From positions 1 through 64,000 of the forward strand of contig CAKSDE010000008.1 of NCBI GenBank assembly GCA_934444735.1: a stretch of 64,000 bases of DNA, given 5' to 3'. A program made the position numbers and the translations under genes. The stretch's first letter is position 1. Each line of letters opens with the position of its first letter. Of this stretch, positions 24,479-35,276 are shown piece by piece. This DNA is from an uncultured Clostridia bacterium. GTDB lineage: Bacteria; Bacillota; Clostridia; UBA1381. The notes below the pieces were generated by a model. It was not told where the DNA came from and searched no databases. It worked only from the letters and a program-made list of their open reading frames with translations.

Positions 24479-27400
24479 ATGAAAAAACTTATTTCCGCCG
24501 TATGTGCGTTTGCGCTTTCGGTGTGTGTGTTGCCGCAGGGCATATATGCACAGGAAAATGCAGATTCAACAGAGAAAGTTATTGAAATACACGTTTCGCC
24601 AAAAGGCGCGGACAACAATAACGGAACTCCGGAAAATCCTCTTAAAACGCTTGATGGCGCAAGAAAAAGAGTTTTAAAAGTTAAAGATCCGGATAAACAG
24701 ATCAAGGTTATTTTCCATGACGGCGAATACAGAATGACCGAAAGCACAAAATTTACAAGAAATGACAGCGGTTATGAAGATAATCCGATCATTTACATGG
24801 CGGCAGAGGGTGAAAAGCCGGTATTTAAAGGCTCGGTTGTCCTGGACGGATCAAAATTTACGGGAATAACTGATAAATCGATATATAACAGAATCCCCGA
24901 CAAAGCGGCAGATAAGGTGGCACAGCTGAATCTGAAGTCGCAGGGAATAACGTCGCTTACGAGTATTCCGAGACCGTCAAATTACGGTAGTGATATAAAA
25001 GATTATCATCAGCTTTATTTGGACGGTATCGCACAGACCTTGTCAAGATGGCCGAATAACGGGTTTGCAGTTGTCGGAAAAGTTGTAAATGCAACAGGCG
25101 GTATATTTGCCATGAATGAGCCGAATGCCGCAAACTGGGGAACGGCAGACGCTGCAATGCTTGCAGGTTTTCCTGCATGGGATTGGGCATACGACAGAAC
25201 CAATATAATATCCGTTGATACAAAAACAAGGCAAATAAAATTGAACACGGCAAGGATCTTTGATAAAAAGATAAAAAATTCTTCTATGAGATACTTTGTT
25301 TATAATTTGCTTGAGGAGCTCGACGAGCCGGGAGAATGGTATATTGATCAGAATACCTCAATGTTATACTATTATCCGATGTATCCGATAGAGAACAGCA
25401 AGCTTGAAATGACGGTTTTAGAGGATTCATTCGTTAATTTGAACGGGGCATCCAATCTTGTTTTTGACGGTTTGGAATTTACTCAATGTATGCTTGATGC
25501 TTTTACCATTTCGGAGTGCAGCAATATTAAATTTACCAACAACAACTATCATGATCTGGGAAGATCGGCTGTGCGAGACACCTATGAAAAAGGCAGCAAT
25601 TATATAGAAATATCAAACAGCATTATAAGAAATATGGGCTCGGTAGGAGTTATTTTATCCGGAGGCAGCTTTAAAACACTTGAGGAATCGGGCAATTTGA
25701 TAAAAAATAATCAGTTTTCGAGATGCGGACAGATAAAAAGAAGTTATGCCGGAGGAATAAGATTAGAGAGTATCGGAACGGTTGTTGAACATAACGTATT
25801 TTACGATATGCCGCACCAGGCAATAGGTATAAGCGGTGTGCTTAATAAGATACGCTACAACGAAATTTCCGACGTATGCCAGGAATCAAACGATATGGGC
25901 GCGATATATTCGGGAAGAAAGGCATATTGGCGGGGGAATGAGATTTCATATAATTATGTGCATGATATTACCCCGGCAGAGGGCATGGCAGGACTTTTGT
26001 GCGGTGTATACTGGGACGACAGCTTGTCGGGAGAGATAGTACACCACAATATCTTCAAAAATATTCCGCGTGCGGTATTCCAGAACGGCGGCTGCGATAA
26101 CCTTACATACAACAATATAGTAATAGACAGCCAATACGGTATTCAGATGGGATACGGCGGCAGTACGCTTACGCCGAATCAGGATATTTTCATCGAGGCG
26201 GTTGAACTGGCGGCCAGATGCCCGATATATTATGAAAAATTCCCGGATATGAAGAATATCGATGTTAATTTCACAAGGGTTCATAATAACCAAATAACTT
26301 ATAATTATATGGTAAACTCTTACGGCTCTGCGGTGACCGATACCGACAATACGGAGTATTGGGGGGATAATCCCGCAAGGCAGAATAAGAGCGAGGGGAA
26401 TGTTGTAGAGTTTGACTATTCGGCATTTGTCGATCCCGAAAACGGTAATTACGAAATCAAGCCGGACGCGGAAATTTTAACGGAAATTCCCGAGCTTAAA
26501 TCAATAAAGATGGAAGATATAGGACTCGAAAAGGATATATCAAAAGATGTGGAAAATGACAAATTTATAAAGATATATCCCAAAAACGGTGAGAAGAACG
26601 TAAGCTCGTCGGAATTTTATGTAAAGTGGCAGCCTGCGGAGCATCACACTCTGTATCACGTGGTGATAGCGGAAGATGCCGAATTGAAAAATGTCGTATT
26701 CGAGACGGAAACGGCGAGAAATTATGCGTTCTTTGACGGTCTTTTGTCGGGGAATAAGACATATTACTGGAATGTCACGGCGGAAAATATGATAATTACG
26801 AGCGGCAAAAGCGAAAAGGCGGCATACGGTGCGGTATACAGCTTCCAGACGCCGAACAGAGAAAGACTGAACCAGATAGTTCTCACAGAAACTCTCCAGA
26901 ACGCCGAGGCGCTCTTTAAAACACTGAGTCCGGGAACTGCACCGGGACAGTGTGAGCAGAAATATATTGATGAATTTGATGTTATTATTTCGGCGGCGAA
27001 AGAGCTTAATAAAGAGAAATTCGGAGATCAATCGACAATAGATGCGATTACCGAAAAGCTGAAAAATGCAACGCTCTCTATGCCGCAGCACATTCGCAAA
27101 GGATATGCACAGTTGGAAGACTGGTTTTCATCAGATAAAGAATGGCAGTTTGTGGGCAGTGACGAGTGCGGTGTAAAAGATAATATACTGCATCTGGCGA
27201 CAAGCTCTCATGCCATTACAAACAGTTTAATGAAAACATATCAGATTTATAAATTCAAGGCAAAAGCCGAGAATCTCAACAATATGTTTGTTATAGCTCT
27301 GAAAATTCAAGGCCCCGGAAATCCGTGGACAGGTTACGGATATTCTCTGTATTTAAAGAAAAATCTGTTTGAGCTGCAAAGATATAATTCGGGCGGCGGA

Positions 27401-28165
27401 ATTATAGAAACAAAAGAAAATACAGGCGTTTTAAAACCCGGCGAATGGGCGGATATTGAGGTCGGTGCTTTAGATGTTACCGGCGGCGTTCAGATATATA
27501 TGAAGGTTAATGACGAAGAAATATTCAACTATTTTGACGACACCGGAATGATAACAAAAGACGGTTATCTGCAATTCAGCACGTACGGTGCCGGAGATAC
27601 TTTGGATATCGCACTTTCGGATGATTTGGGCGAATTTGACGACAGCATTGTTATCGGTTCTGAAGGTGAATATAAAGAACCCGAGCTTTTCGATAAATCA
27701 AAGCTGACAGCCGAAAATATAGTTTCCGATAACGGAAAGGTTACAAGTACGGCAGAGGGGATTACGCTTTCGGGCGGAATATTCAGCTTAAATACAGAGC
27801 TTGCGGGAAATGAAATATTCGATTTTTCTGCAAAATTTGATTTATTCTCCGGCTCGCAAGGGTTGGGAATACGCGGAAAAGATGAAAACAGTGAATACAG
27901 AGTCATCTTCGACAGCGAAAAAATCGAATTGAGAAGAATATCAAAAGACGGAACACAGCCGCTTGCGATTTTTGACAACAAATATGTAAAATCGGGCGAG
28001 TTTGCCGATATACGTATACTCACCTGCGATTCAAAGGACGGTACAAGAGTGGTGCTTTATGTAAATTCCGAAAAGGTATTCGATTGCACCGATTGGTATA
28101 ATAAGATAAAAACCGGCGGATTGAGATTTTACGATTCAAACATGAAAGGAATGGTTATAAGATGA
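24479..28165 (+). CDS. Secreted GH141-like beta-helix enzyme with FN3 and two ConA-like domains
   Basis: A 1228-residue exported protein (signal peptide about 1-24). The beta-helix at about 28-690 contains IHVSPKGADNNNG, LSRWPNNGF, LLEELDEPGEWY, DMGAIYSGR (Asp472) and GVYWDDSLSG (Asp513), the same motif order as the gene upstream. Next come an FN3-like domain (about 696-795), a FIVAR-like helical segment (about 796-872), and two jelly-roll ConA/DUF1080-like domains (about 875-1058 and 1068-1228). It lacks the W-T-D-G-M modules of its neighbours. It lies 28 bp after the 1402-aa gene and its stop overlaps the next start by 4 bp (ATGA), so it is clearly in one operon. Confidence 0.82.
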   Translation: MKKLISAVCAFALSVCVLPQGIYAQENADSTEKVIEIHVSPKGADNNNGTPENPLKTLDGARKRVLKVKDPDKQIKVIFHDGEYRMTESTKFTRNDSGYEDNPIIYMAAEGEKPVFKGSVVLDGSKFTGITDKSIYNRIPDKAADKVAQLNLKSQGITSLTSIPRPSNYGSDIKDYHQLYLDGIAQTLSRWPNNGFAVVGKVVNATGGIFAMNEPNAANWGTADAAMLAGFPAWDWAYDRTNIISVDTKTRQIKLNTARIFDKKIKNSSMRYFVYNLLEELDEPGEWYIDQNTSMLYYYPMYPIENSKLEMTVLEDSFVNLNGASNLVFDGLEFTQCMLDAFTISECSNIKFTNNNYHDLGRSAVRDTYEKGSNYIEISNSIIRNMGSVGVILSGGSFKTLEESGNLIKNNQFSRCGQIKRSYAGGIRLESIGTVVEHNVFYDMPHQAIGISGVLNKIRYNEISDVCQESNDMGAIYSGRKAYWRGNEISYNYVHDITPAEGMAGLLCGVYWDDSLSGEIVHHNIFKNIPRAVFQNGGCDNLTYNNIVIDSQYGIQMGYGGSTLTPNQDIFIEAVELAARCPIYYEKFPDMKNIDVNFTRVHNNQITYNYMVNSYGSAVTDTDNTEYWGDNPARQNKSEGNVVEFDYSAFVDPENGNYEIKPDAEILTEIPELKSIKMEDIGLEKDISKDVENDKFIKIYPKNGEKNVSSSEFYVKWQPAEHHTLYHVVIAEDAELKNVVFETETARNYAFFDGLLSGNKTYYWNVTAENMIITSGKSEKAAYGAVYSFQTPNRERLNQIVLTETLQNAEALFKTLSPGTAPGQCEQKYIDEFDVIISAAKELNKEKFGDQSTIDAITEKLKNATLSMPQHIRKGYAQLEDWFSSDKEWQFVGSDECGVKDNILHLATSSHAITNSLMKTYQIYKFKAKAENLNNMFVIALKIQGPGNPWTGYGYSLYLKKNLFELQRYNSGGGIIETKENTGVLKPGEWADIEVGALDVTGGVQIYMKVNDEEIFNYFDDTGMITKDGYLQFSTYGAGDTLDIALSDDLGEFDDSIVIGSEGEYKEPELFDKSKLTAENIVSDNGKVTSTAEGITLSGGIFSLNTELAGNEIFDFSAKFDLFSGSQGLGIRGKDENSEYRVIFDSEKIELRRISKDGTQPLAIFDNKYVKSGEFADIRILTCDSKDGTRVVLYVNSEKVFDCTDWYNKIKTGGLRFYDSNMKGMVIR

Positions 28166-29841
28166 AACTAAAAATGCTGACAGCCGCAGTACTGGCACTT
28201 GCTTTGCCGATCAATGTATTTGCCGAGGTCAAGAGCGTCGATGTCAATCTGGAAAAGAACAGCTTTGAAATCAAGGGCGCAGTTAAATCAAAGCTTTCGG
28301 GAAAATCGGTTAAACTGATTGTTACGAATCCCGCATATTCGATAGATGATTTAAACGGTGATGATTTTACAAAAGCTTTGTATTTGGCGGACGAAACCAA
28401 AACCGACGAAAACGGTGAATACGCTTTTTCGGTAATTCTTGCCGACGGCGCGGATAGCGGAGAGTATACGGTATATATTCAGGATGATGATACTGAAAAG
28501 CCGGAGAAGTTTGAAAAATATTATGCCGACGATAATTACAAAAAAACGGTCGTGGAAAATATAAATAAAGCCGGAAGCGATACTATCGCCGATATGATAC
28601 TCTCGGCAATCGATCCCTTGGCGATTGATACGGAGCTTGTGAATAAAATAGGCTTGGAGGATATTGCAAAGTTTGTTTATGATTATAAGCAAAAGACACC
28701 GCTTTCGCAAGACGATCCGAAAACGGCGGCAAAGGAGTTAAAAGGGCTTATGATCCTTACCGCATACAACAAGGGATTATCCGATATATGCTTTAAAGAC
28801 GGTGAATTTCAGCATGCCGACTCATTGGATTTCACGAAAACCGCTGCATATACGTCATATTCTTCAATTTTGAGCGAGGCGGGAAAGTCTAAGGTGCGCG
28901 AGGGACTTTTAAATAACAGCTTCTCAAACTTTTCGGATGCTGAAAATAAGTTTTTGGAGCTTGTTGTGACAGTAGGCGTAAGCAATCCGAAAGAGGAAGG
29001 AACAGGTCACGTTGCACTGCTTTTGACAAAGGAAAATGCGGCTGCCTTGGGAGTGTCGTTTGATTCGTATATCAACATGAGTTCTGCGGTCGAGAAAAAG
29101 AGCGTTGAGACAGAGCTTGTTAAAGGTACATATTCCTCGGCAAAAGAGCTGGCGCAAAAGCTTGATGAGCTTGTGAAAAAATACTCCGGCTCAACCGGCG
29201 GACAGAACAAACCTAACGGTAACGGCAGCTCGGGCGGCGGCAGCTCGTCGGGCAGCTCGGGAAATCCGTCAAGCGGTATAGTTCCGATTGAAAAGATTGA
29301 TAAGAACCTTACATTTGACGATCTTGAGAGTGTTTCGTGGGCAAAAGAGGCTATTGAGTATCTTTATAACAATAATATGATTTCGGGTGTGGGAGATAAT
29401 AAATTCGCACCGCAGAATCAAATTACAAGAGAACAGTTTACCGTAATGCTTGTAAATGCACTAAAGCTTGACTTGGAAGAATATTCCGGTATTTTTGAAG
29501 ATGTGAGCGACGGTGCCTATTATGCAAAGCATATCGAAACGGCTAAAAAGCACGGGATAATAAACGGTATTTCGGAAAAGCGTTTCGGTGTCGGAGAGAA
29601 GATCACAAGAGAAGATATGTGTACAATGATTTACCGTGCATATTTTAAGGGGAACGCTGCGGAAAATGCACCGGAGTTTTCGGACAGCGCAGATATAAGC
29701 GATTATGCAAAGGACGGTGTCAGCTATCTTGCACAGCTGAAAATTGTAAACGGATTTGAAAACGGAACTTTTGCTCCGAAGGCTTTGTGCACAAGAGCAC
29801 AGGCGGCAAAGGTTCTCTACGGTGTACTTATCGGGAAATGA
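28162..29841 (+). CDS. SLH-domain cell-surface anchor protein
   Basis: A 559-residue exported protein (signal peptide MKLKMLTAAVL to about 21). An Ig/CNA-like N-terminal domain (about 24-120) is followed by a helical region (about 125-345), a Gly/Ser-rich linker (about 347-375), and three S-layer homology domains at about 383-559 (ITREQF, ITREDM and CTRAQA are the helix-capping motifs). SLH trimers bind pyruvylated secondary wall polymers in the Gram-positive wall, so this protein should be displayed on the cell surface. Its start overlaps the stop of the beta-helix enzyme by 4 nt, implying coupled synthesis. What the N-terminal domain binds is unknown. Confidence 0.88.
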   Translation: MKLKMLTAAVLALALPINVFAEVKSVDVNLEKNSFEIKGAVKSKLSGKSVKLIVTNPAYSIDDLNGDDFTKALYLADETKTDENGEYAFSVILADGADSGEYTVYIQDDDTEKPEKFEKYYADDNYKKTVVENINKAGSDTIADMILSAIDPLAIDTELVNKIGLEDIAKFVYDYKQKTPLSQDDPKTAAKELKGLMILTAYNKGLSDICFKDGEFQHADSLDFTKTAAYTSYSSILSEAGKSKVREGLLNNSFSNFSDAENKFLELVVTVGVSNPKEEGTGHVALLLTKENAAALGVSFDSYINMSSAVEKKSVETELVKGTYSSAKELAQKLDELVKKYSGSTGGQNKPNGNGSSGGGSSSGSSGNPSSGIVPIEKIDKNLTFDDLESVSWAKEAIEYLYNNNMISGVGDNKFAPQNQITREQFTVMLVNALKLDLEEYSGIFEDVSDGAYYAKHIETAKKHGIINGISEKRFGVGEKITREDMCTMIYRAYFKGNAAENAPEFSDSADISDYAKDGVSYLAQLKIVNGFENGTFAPKALCTRAQAAKVLYGVLIGK

Positions 29842-29858
29842 TGGGAGGATTTGTGAAA

Positions 29859-32780
29859 ATGAAAAAAATTATTGCTTTTATGCTCTCTTGGGGAATTATC
29901 GCGTCTATGATACCGCAGACTGTCATTGCCGAAGAAGAAATTACGGATATAACCGTTTGCGATGAGTACAAAGTGGTAAATGAGATGGGGCTTTTATCGG
30001 AAAATATTTCGGAAAAGCTTTCCGACGGAGAAAGTATCACAAAAGGCGAGTTTGCATCGGTGTTATATAACATTATTAAATTCACTTCAAACAGTTCGGC
30101 GACCTCCGACGAACCGTGGAAAGACGAATTTTTCGGAGATTACAGCATGGATCAGACAGCGCAGATAATTACCAGTAAAGGCGCGTTTGACGATGTGGAC
30201 AGTGCTACCGAATATAATAATGAAATAAAGTACATAACCTCGCTCGGATTGATGCAGGTGACGGGAAGTAATTTCGAGCCGGATAAAAAGATAACATATG
30301 CTCAAATGCTTGAAGAGGTTTTAAAGCTTTTGGGAACGGGTGCGCTTGTAAATGCTGCAGGAGGATACCCCGACGGTGTTATGGCATACGGTGCGACACT
30401 GAATTTATACACGAAAAACGCTAATGATCAGATGTCGGTAAATGATATGTGTAAGCTTTTGTATTCGGCATTCGATAAGAATGTTACCGAAGGGTATTTT
30501 ACCCAGGGGTATCTCTCGGACGGCAAATTTACCTATAAAGAAAGCGACCTGACCTTTACCGAAAAATGGATGGATCTGACTGTAGTTAAAGGTATTATGA
30601 CAGATGACGGTATATCGGCACTCGGAAAGGAAAGCATAGGAAATAAGCGTGTTATGATCGGCTCCGATGTTTATACCGCTGAGGCTGACTGCACTGGGTT
30701 GCTGGGCTATAAGGTAAAGGCTTATATATCGACTGCAAACGATACCGAAAACACGATGTATGCGGTTATAAAAAACGGTCAAAATACCGTTACGGAGATT
30801 GATTCCGCCGATTTTGACAAATACGAAAACCGCAAGATTTATTATATGTCGGGATCTTCAAGAAAAAATGTGAGCTTGCAGGAAAAGATGTTTTTGATTT
30901 ACAACGGTAAGGAGAAAGCGTCATGGTCGGCGAAAGACTTTGATTTTGCCGACGGTACAATTAAGGTAATCAAAAACGGCGGCGACTATGATGTTGTTAT
31001 CGTTGAAAATTACAGTAATATATTTGTATCATCGTACGATACGAAAAATAATGTAATCTATAACAAAGCTCAGGACGATACATTGGATAACGGCGATGAA
31101 ATGTACGATCTTACAAAAGCAATCGAAGAAGAACGTCTTTTTATAAGCTTTAAAGACGGAAGTGCCGCGACCGTAAATGATATAAAGCAGGGCGTGGAAA
31201 TCGATATGATATTAAATGATGATTATGCAAAGCTGATTATCTCGCCCGACTCGAAAAACGATTTGCTGATCAGACAGATTGATTCAAACGGTGCGGATTC
31301 AAAATACCGTTTTACCGTATCGGACGGCGAGAACGAATATGAAGTATCAAAATCATTTTTGACTGCTTTAAATACTGTAAGATTGGAGAGCGGAAAGTCA
31401 TATACGGCATATTTTAACAGAAACGGCGTAATTGTATGGATTGAATCTAACTATATAAAAAGCGAAAAAGTAGCGTATTATATAAAAGGTTATATGGACG
31501 ATGACGAACAGTACACCATGAAGATCCTGACAGAAGAGGGAAATGTCGTAAAGCTTGTAGCCGAGGAGAGAGTTTCATATACAAATGCGCAGGGGCAGAC
31601 CGATAAGATAAATTCCGAGGTTGCCAAGAACCGTCTTAATGATTATGAAGGCGTGATAAGCTATAAAACAAATGATGAAAACAAAGTTAAGGCAATCATA
31701 ATTCCGCGCGCAAAGGCAAGCAATGACGAAACACTGCATATGATCTATGATTGCGGTACATCGACATTGGGCTGCAAAAGCGGAACGATTACTTCATTGG
31801 GAAATAAGGTGTTCGCCTCAAAGAGTACGAAAATCTTCGTAATACCGGTGAGCGCAGAGGCGAAAGCTGATGATTCAAACTATAAAATCGGCGTAAATTC
31901 GGATCTTTTTGCAACAGACCAAAGCTACAGCGTTGTAGCGTATGCATTAAATCCCGAAAGCCGTATGTCCGATTATATGGTTTATAAAAAAGATGCGACA
32001 AATGAAATAAAATACGGCACATCGACCTTGAAATTTATATTGGTTGAGGATATTGCAACCACAATCGATGCCGATGATGACGAAACAAAGATGATTACAG
32101 GTAAACTGTTCGGCTATGAGCAGAGTCTTACGAATGTAACATACTATGCAAAATGCGATCAGACCGACAGTAAGGGAAATATTGTTTCAGCATTAGATAT
32201 TGCGCAGGATATGCCGAGGAGCAAGAACGCAAAGGGCGAGTATAACACATATAAAATTCAGAAAGGCGATATTATAAGAGTAGCGCTCGACGCCGACGGT
32301 TCAACCATAACGGTTGCACAGCTTGTTTACGGTATACAGAGAGATAACCCCGAATTTGAGGGCGGCAGAAAAGGATATTTGGCAGGAACGCACAGCAATC
32401 TGACAGAGCCGAACGATTATTACACAAATCCGTTTTCGGTAAATTACAATAACGGAAACCTTAATAAGGTAAGCTCATGGTCGGGGGGGAACAAGGTTTT
32501 AAGCGCTTTTGTGTACGATATGATCGGCGGAGTTATGGAGCTTACAACCAAAGATCTCAGCGTATCGTCATATTATGACAATACGGGCACAACTTATATG
32601 ACAGAGTGGCGTCCGTACAGCAAAAATACACTTATTACGGTGGATAACAAGACATATACGGTTACTTCGGGAAGTGAATCGGATATAAGAACATACAAAA
32701 ATGCAGGTTCAAGATGCTCTAAAGTAATTATGGTAAGTATAGATATGCATGAAAGATTGATGATTGTAATTAACGACTGA
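29859..32780 (+). CDS. Large surface protein with N-terminal SLH-like domains
   Basis: A 973-residue exported protein. I start it at ATG 29859, which has GGGAGGA upstream and begins a good signal peptide (MKKIIAFMLSWGII...VIAEE). Residues about 28-220 hold two or three degenerate SLH repeats (ITKGEFASVL, ITYAQMLEEV, MSVNDMCKLL). The remaining ~750 residues are beta-rich and lack a domain I recognise. It is a paralogue in layout of the 905-aa protein in locus B: SLH at the N-terminus, then an unknown body beginning with a V-x-K-G-I-x-T-like strand. It follows the C-terminal SLH protein by 17 bp, an order repeated in locus B. Confidence 0.8.
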   Translation: MKKIIAFMLSWGIIASMIPQTVIAEEEITDITVCDEYKVVNEMGLLSENISEKLSDGESITKGEFASVLYNIIKFTSNSSATSDEPWKDEFFGDYSMDQTAQIITSKGAFDDVDSATEYNNEIKYITSLGLMQVTGSNFEPDKKITYAQMLEEVLKLLGTGALVNAAGGYPDGVMAYGATLNLYTKNANDQMSVNDMCKLLYSAFDKNVTEGYFTQGYLSDGKFTYKESDLTFTEKWMDLTVVKGIMTDDGISALGKESIGNKRVMIGSDVYTAEADCTGLLGYKVKAYISTANDTENTMYAVIKNGQNTVTEIDSADFDKYENRKIYYMSGSSRKNVSLQEKMFLIYNGKEKASWSAKDFDFADGTIKVIKNGGDYDVVIVENYSNIFVSSYDTKNNVIYNKAQDDTLDNGDEMYDLTKAIEEERLFISFKDGSAATVNDIKQGVEIDMILNDDYAKLIISPDSKNDLLIRQIDSNGADSKYRFTVSDGENEYEVSKSFLTALNTVRLESGKSYTAYFNRNGVIVWIESNYIKSEKVAYYIKGYMDDDEQYTMKILTEEGNVVKLVAEERVSYTNAQGQTDKINSEVAKNRLNDYEGVISYKTNDENKVKAIIIPRAKASNDETLHMIYDCGTSTLGCKSGTITSLGNKVFASKSTKIFVIPVSAEAKADDSNYKIGVNSDLFATDQSYSVVAYALNPESRMSDYMVYKKDATNEIKYGTSTLKFILVEDIATTIDADDDETKMITGKLFGYEQSLTNVTYYAKCDQTDSKGNIVSALDIAQDMPRSKNAKGEYNTYKIQKGDIIRVALDADGSTITVAQLVYGIQRDNPEFEGGRKGYLAGTHSNLTEPNDYYTNPFSVNYNNGNLNKVSSWSGGNKVLSAFVYDMIGGVMELTTKDLSVSSYYDNTGTTYMTEWRPYSKNTLITVDNKTYTVTSGSESDIRTYKNAGSRCSKVIMVSIDMHERLMIVIND

Positions 32781-32801
32781 TAAAAGGGGGCAGACAAATA
32801 A

Positions 32802-33764
32802 ATGAAGAGATTAGCTAAAGGAATATCGGTCATTTTAACCGTTTGCTCACTTATGAGTGTAACTGCGTGGGGCGAGGCTTTGAACGGTAATTCATATACG
32901 GTCGATAAAAAAGGTGAAGTCTATACGGACTTTTCGGAAAACGGAGCTTGGAGCGACAGCGAGTTTACCGGATACAATAATGCAAAGGTACGGGTTACAA
33001 ATGAGGCGGGGGCGATGGCTGTGTCTAAAGCGCGCCCCAATCAGCTCGGATATAAGCAGGAGTTTTATGTCTGGAAAAGTGTATTGAGAGACGGCGATAA
33101 AAACGCTGTGATAAACGTTGTAACCAATACCGAAAGTATTACAAAAAAATTGGATTTTTCAAGCGGTTATGCCGGCTGGGTAAGAGTTGGGGTTGTAAAT
33201 CTTCCCGATATATTTATAACCTCCACGCTGACCGCGAGCGGAAACGGACTTATGCCGTTTTCGGCAATTAAGTATATTCAGACAGATGATACCGAATATA
33301 CCGCTGACCGGATTTTCGACAAAAACGAGGACTTGATGATAATGAAGAAGGATTCGGACAAGTGCCTGTATAATCATGAAAAGCTGTATTTTGAGGACGC
33401 AGTACCGACCATTGTAAATAACCGTATGCTTGTACCTTTGAGATTTATTTCGGAGAATATGGGAGCGGACGTTACATGGAATAAGAACGACAAAAGCGCC
33501 GAGATTAAAAAAGACGGAAAAACGATTGTGTTTTATATCGACAGCACACGGTATACGGTAAACGGCGAGGAAAAATTCTTTGAGCAAGCGCCGGTGATTA
33601 TAAATTCGCGCACAATGATTCCGCTGCGCGCTTTGGCAGAAAGCCTTGATTGCAGTGTGGATTATCATGACGGCGGATTGGTATTGATCGGAAAAACCAT
33701 AACTTATGACGATACACAAAAAGACAATTATATTGAGGCGTTAAAGACGGTTTTGGATAGATAA
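32802..33764 (+). CDS. Secreted stalk-domain (Cu-amine-oxidase-N-like) protein
   Basis: A 320-residue exported protein (signal peptide to about residue 25). The N-terminal ~180 residues are an unrecognised beta domain. Residues about 205-300 form a 'copper amine oxidase N-terminal' stalk domain with two half-repeats, NNRMLVPLRFISENMGADV and NSRTMIPLRALAESLDCSV. Despite the family name this domain has no catalytic role and is common on clostridial surface proteins. It is the last gene of the locus A run, 21 bp after the SLH protein. No clear terminator follows before the transposase remnant. Confidence 0.85.
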   Translation: MKRLAKGISVILTVCSLMSVTAWGEALNGNSYTVDKKGEVYTDFSENGAWSDSEFTGYNNAKVRVTNEAGAMAVSKARPNQLGYKQEFYVWKSVLRDGDKNAVINVVTNTESITKKLDFSSGYAGWVRVGVVNLPDIFITSTLTASGNGLMPFSAIKYIQTDDTEYTADRIFDKNEDLMIMKKDSDKCLYNHEKLYFEDAVPTIVNNRMLVPLRFISENMGADVTWNKNDKSAEIKKDGKTIVFYIDSTRYTVNGEEKFFEQAPVIINSRTMIPLRALAESLDCSVDYHDGGLVLIGKTITYDDTQKDNYIEALKTVLDR

Positions 33765-33818
33765 GAAAAATGAGCTGTAACAGAGAAGTGAACACCAAAG
33801 TTTAGATAAAATAAAATA

Positions 33819-33971
33819 TTAAATTAATTGTGAATGAGTTCGGTATTGTACCGGACTCATTCCTTTTAGCTTCATAAAAATTCTTTCATTGTTGTAAAGG
33901 TTTTGCATCAGCAGGAAACTTCTTGAATAAACCATTAACCATTTCTCTGATTTGCTATAGTTGAACTTAAA
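33819..33971 (-). pseudogene. IS3-family transposase remnant (OrfB C-terminus)
   Basis: Too short to be an intact gene. Read on the minus strand, the last ~25 codons before the stop (33819-33821) encode YNNERIFMKLKGMSPVQYRT followed by HSQLI. This is the conserved C-terminal end of IS3-family (IS150-like) transposases. The preceding ~25 codons, up to about 33971, are open but do not match the family well, so the remnant is probably frameshifted or rearranged. The rest of the transposase and both inverted repeats are missing. It lies exactly at the junction between locus A and the decayed exopolysaccharide genes. Confidence 0.7.
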
Positions 33972-34040
33972 GAAATGGAATATGCTTCTTTAACTTTTTG
34001 TCCCGCTAGATTTTGGACAAATAACACATATGACATTCGT

Positions 34041-35276
34041 CTATTTTAGAACAATTGCTTTAATGACATCTATATATTTTTTTGTTGCAGTTTGACGACT
34101 TGATGTATTAATAACATAGTTTAATGCATTGTCACTTAATTGAGTCATATCATCCCTGTTATTGTATAATTGCAATATATTTTGAGCCATAACATCTGCA
34201 TCATCTGCATCCCCAAATAGTCCCAGATTATTTTTATTTATCAAAAATTCTAATTCGGTTCCCTTGTCAAAGCTAGCCACTATCGGTGTACCCGTAGCAA
34301 GAATACTCCAGACTTTGCTTGGCATTGCACTTTCTCCAAAACCTTTCTTACATGAAACTATTGAGACATCAGCCAAACTGTACACATATGAAACTTCGCT
34401 ATATGGTTGCAAAGGAAAAAACCTTAAATTGGATAATTGCAGCTCTTTCGCTGCTTTTTTATACTGTTCTTCTTGATTACCTTTTCCAAAGATAAAGAAC
34501 TGAATATCCGGGTATGCCTGTAGTTTCTTGGCAGCTTGCAAAATCACTTCTATATTTTGTGCATATCCCAAATTACCGGCATACACCACATTAAAATTAT
34601 TTCTGTTGACTTTAAATTTTTCATATAAATAGTTTTCTGTTTTATTGATCGGATGAATGCTTTCAATATCAACCCAATTCCGTATAACCGTAATTTTATC
34701 CTCAGGAACCCCTTTTCTTACTATGTTGTTCTTCATATCCTCAGAGATCACTATTATTTTATCACAATTCTTATAAGTGAATTTTTCAACAAGTTTCCCT
34801 ATTCTAAAAATTAAAGAACCGTCACTGGTAATTCCTGTTCCAACCAATGAATCGGGAAAGATATCTTGAAGATTATAAATAAGCGGAACCTTTTTTATTT
34901 TTTTTATCAGAGCAGCCATAGCTCCTTGTGTAGGCGGTGTACTTTGCACAAAAATAAAATCAGTCTTTTCTCGAAAACTTTTAGTTATAAATGCTAAATT
35001 CAAAAGAAGATACCTCAAAACTCTTTTTATGGTATTTTTTCCTTCACGTGGAAGTGAAACCCTTTTAATAACAAGATTCCCCTCACATTTTTTTTCGATT
35101 TTCTTAGAAGTAGAATATATTCTACGCTCGTCCTCTGTTACACCTCTTGTAGGTGTTGGAACGTAAAGAGAAACCATAACTCCGGATTTAGCCAAATCTT
35201 CGTAAAGATTTGTCGATAGATATAAACTGGCTGCAATCTCCGGTTCATAATACGCACTATAAATTAATCCTCTCAC
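34041..35276 (-). CDS. Glycosyltransferase family 4 (WbuB-like)
   Basis: A 411-residue GT-B-fold glycosyltransferase. The N-terminal acceptor domain opens with LIYSAYYEPEIAAS. The C-terminal GT4 domain has the sugar-nucleotide region (VYAGNLGYAQNIEVILQAA, FGKGNQEEQYK, MPSKVWSILATGTPIVAS). It should add a sugar to a lipid-linked exopolysaccharide or O-antigen-like intermediate at the inner face of the membrane. The reading frame is intact, in contrast to the ATP-grasp, sugar-transferase and epimerase genes next to it. Its start overlaps the end of the ATP-grasp pseudogene by 4 nt, so it may have lost its partners. Confidence 0.87.
   Translation of the reverse strand: MRGLIYSAYYEPEIAASLYLSTNLYEDLAKSGVMVSLYVPTPTRGVTEDERRIYSTSKKIEKKCEGNLVIKRVSLPREGKNTIKRVLRYLLLNLAFITKSFREKTDFIFVQSTPPTQGAMAALIKKIKKVPLIYNLQDIFPDSLVGTGITSDGSLIFRIGKLVEKFTYKNCDKIIVISEDMKNNIVRKGVPEDKITVIRNWVDIESIHPINKTENYLYEKFKVNRNNFNVVYAGNLGYAQNIEVILQAAKKLQAYPDIQFFIFGKGNQEEQYKKAAKELQLSNLRFFPLQPYSEVSYVYSLADVSIVSCKKGFGESAMPSKVWSILATGTPIVASFDKGTELEFLINKNNLGLFGDADDADVMAQNILQLYNNRDDMTQLSDNALNYVINTSSRQTATKKYIDVIKAIVLK

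Noticed and set aside
26540..27091. 183-codon minus-strand frame inside the second beta-helix gene
   Set aside because: No ribosome site or promoter; the + strand encodes an FN3-like and a FIVAR-like domain across the same bases.
32802..33764. Copper amine oxidase activity
   Set aside because: Only the N-terminal stalk-like domain is present. The catalytic domain of copper amine oxidases is absent, so the family name is misleading.
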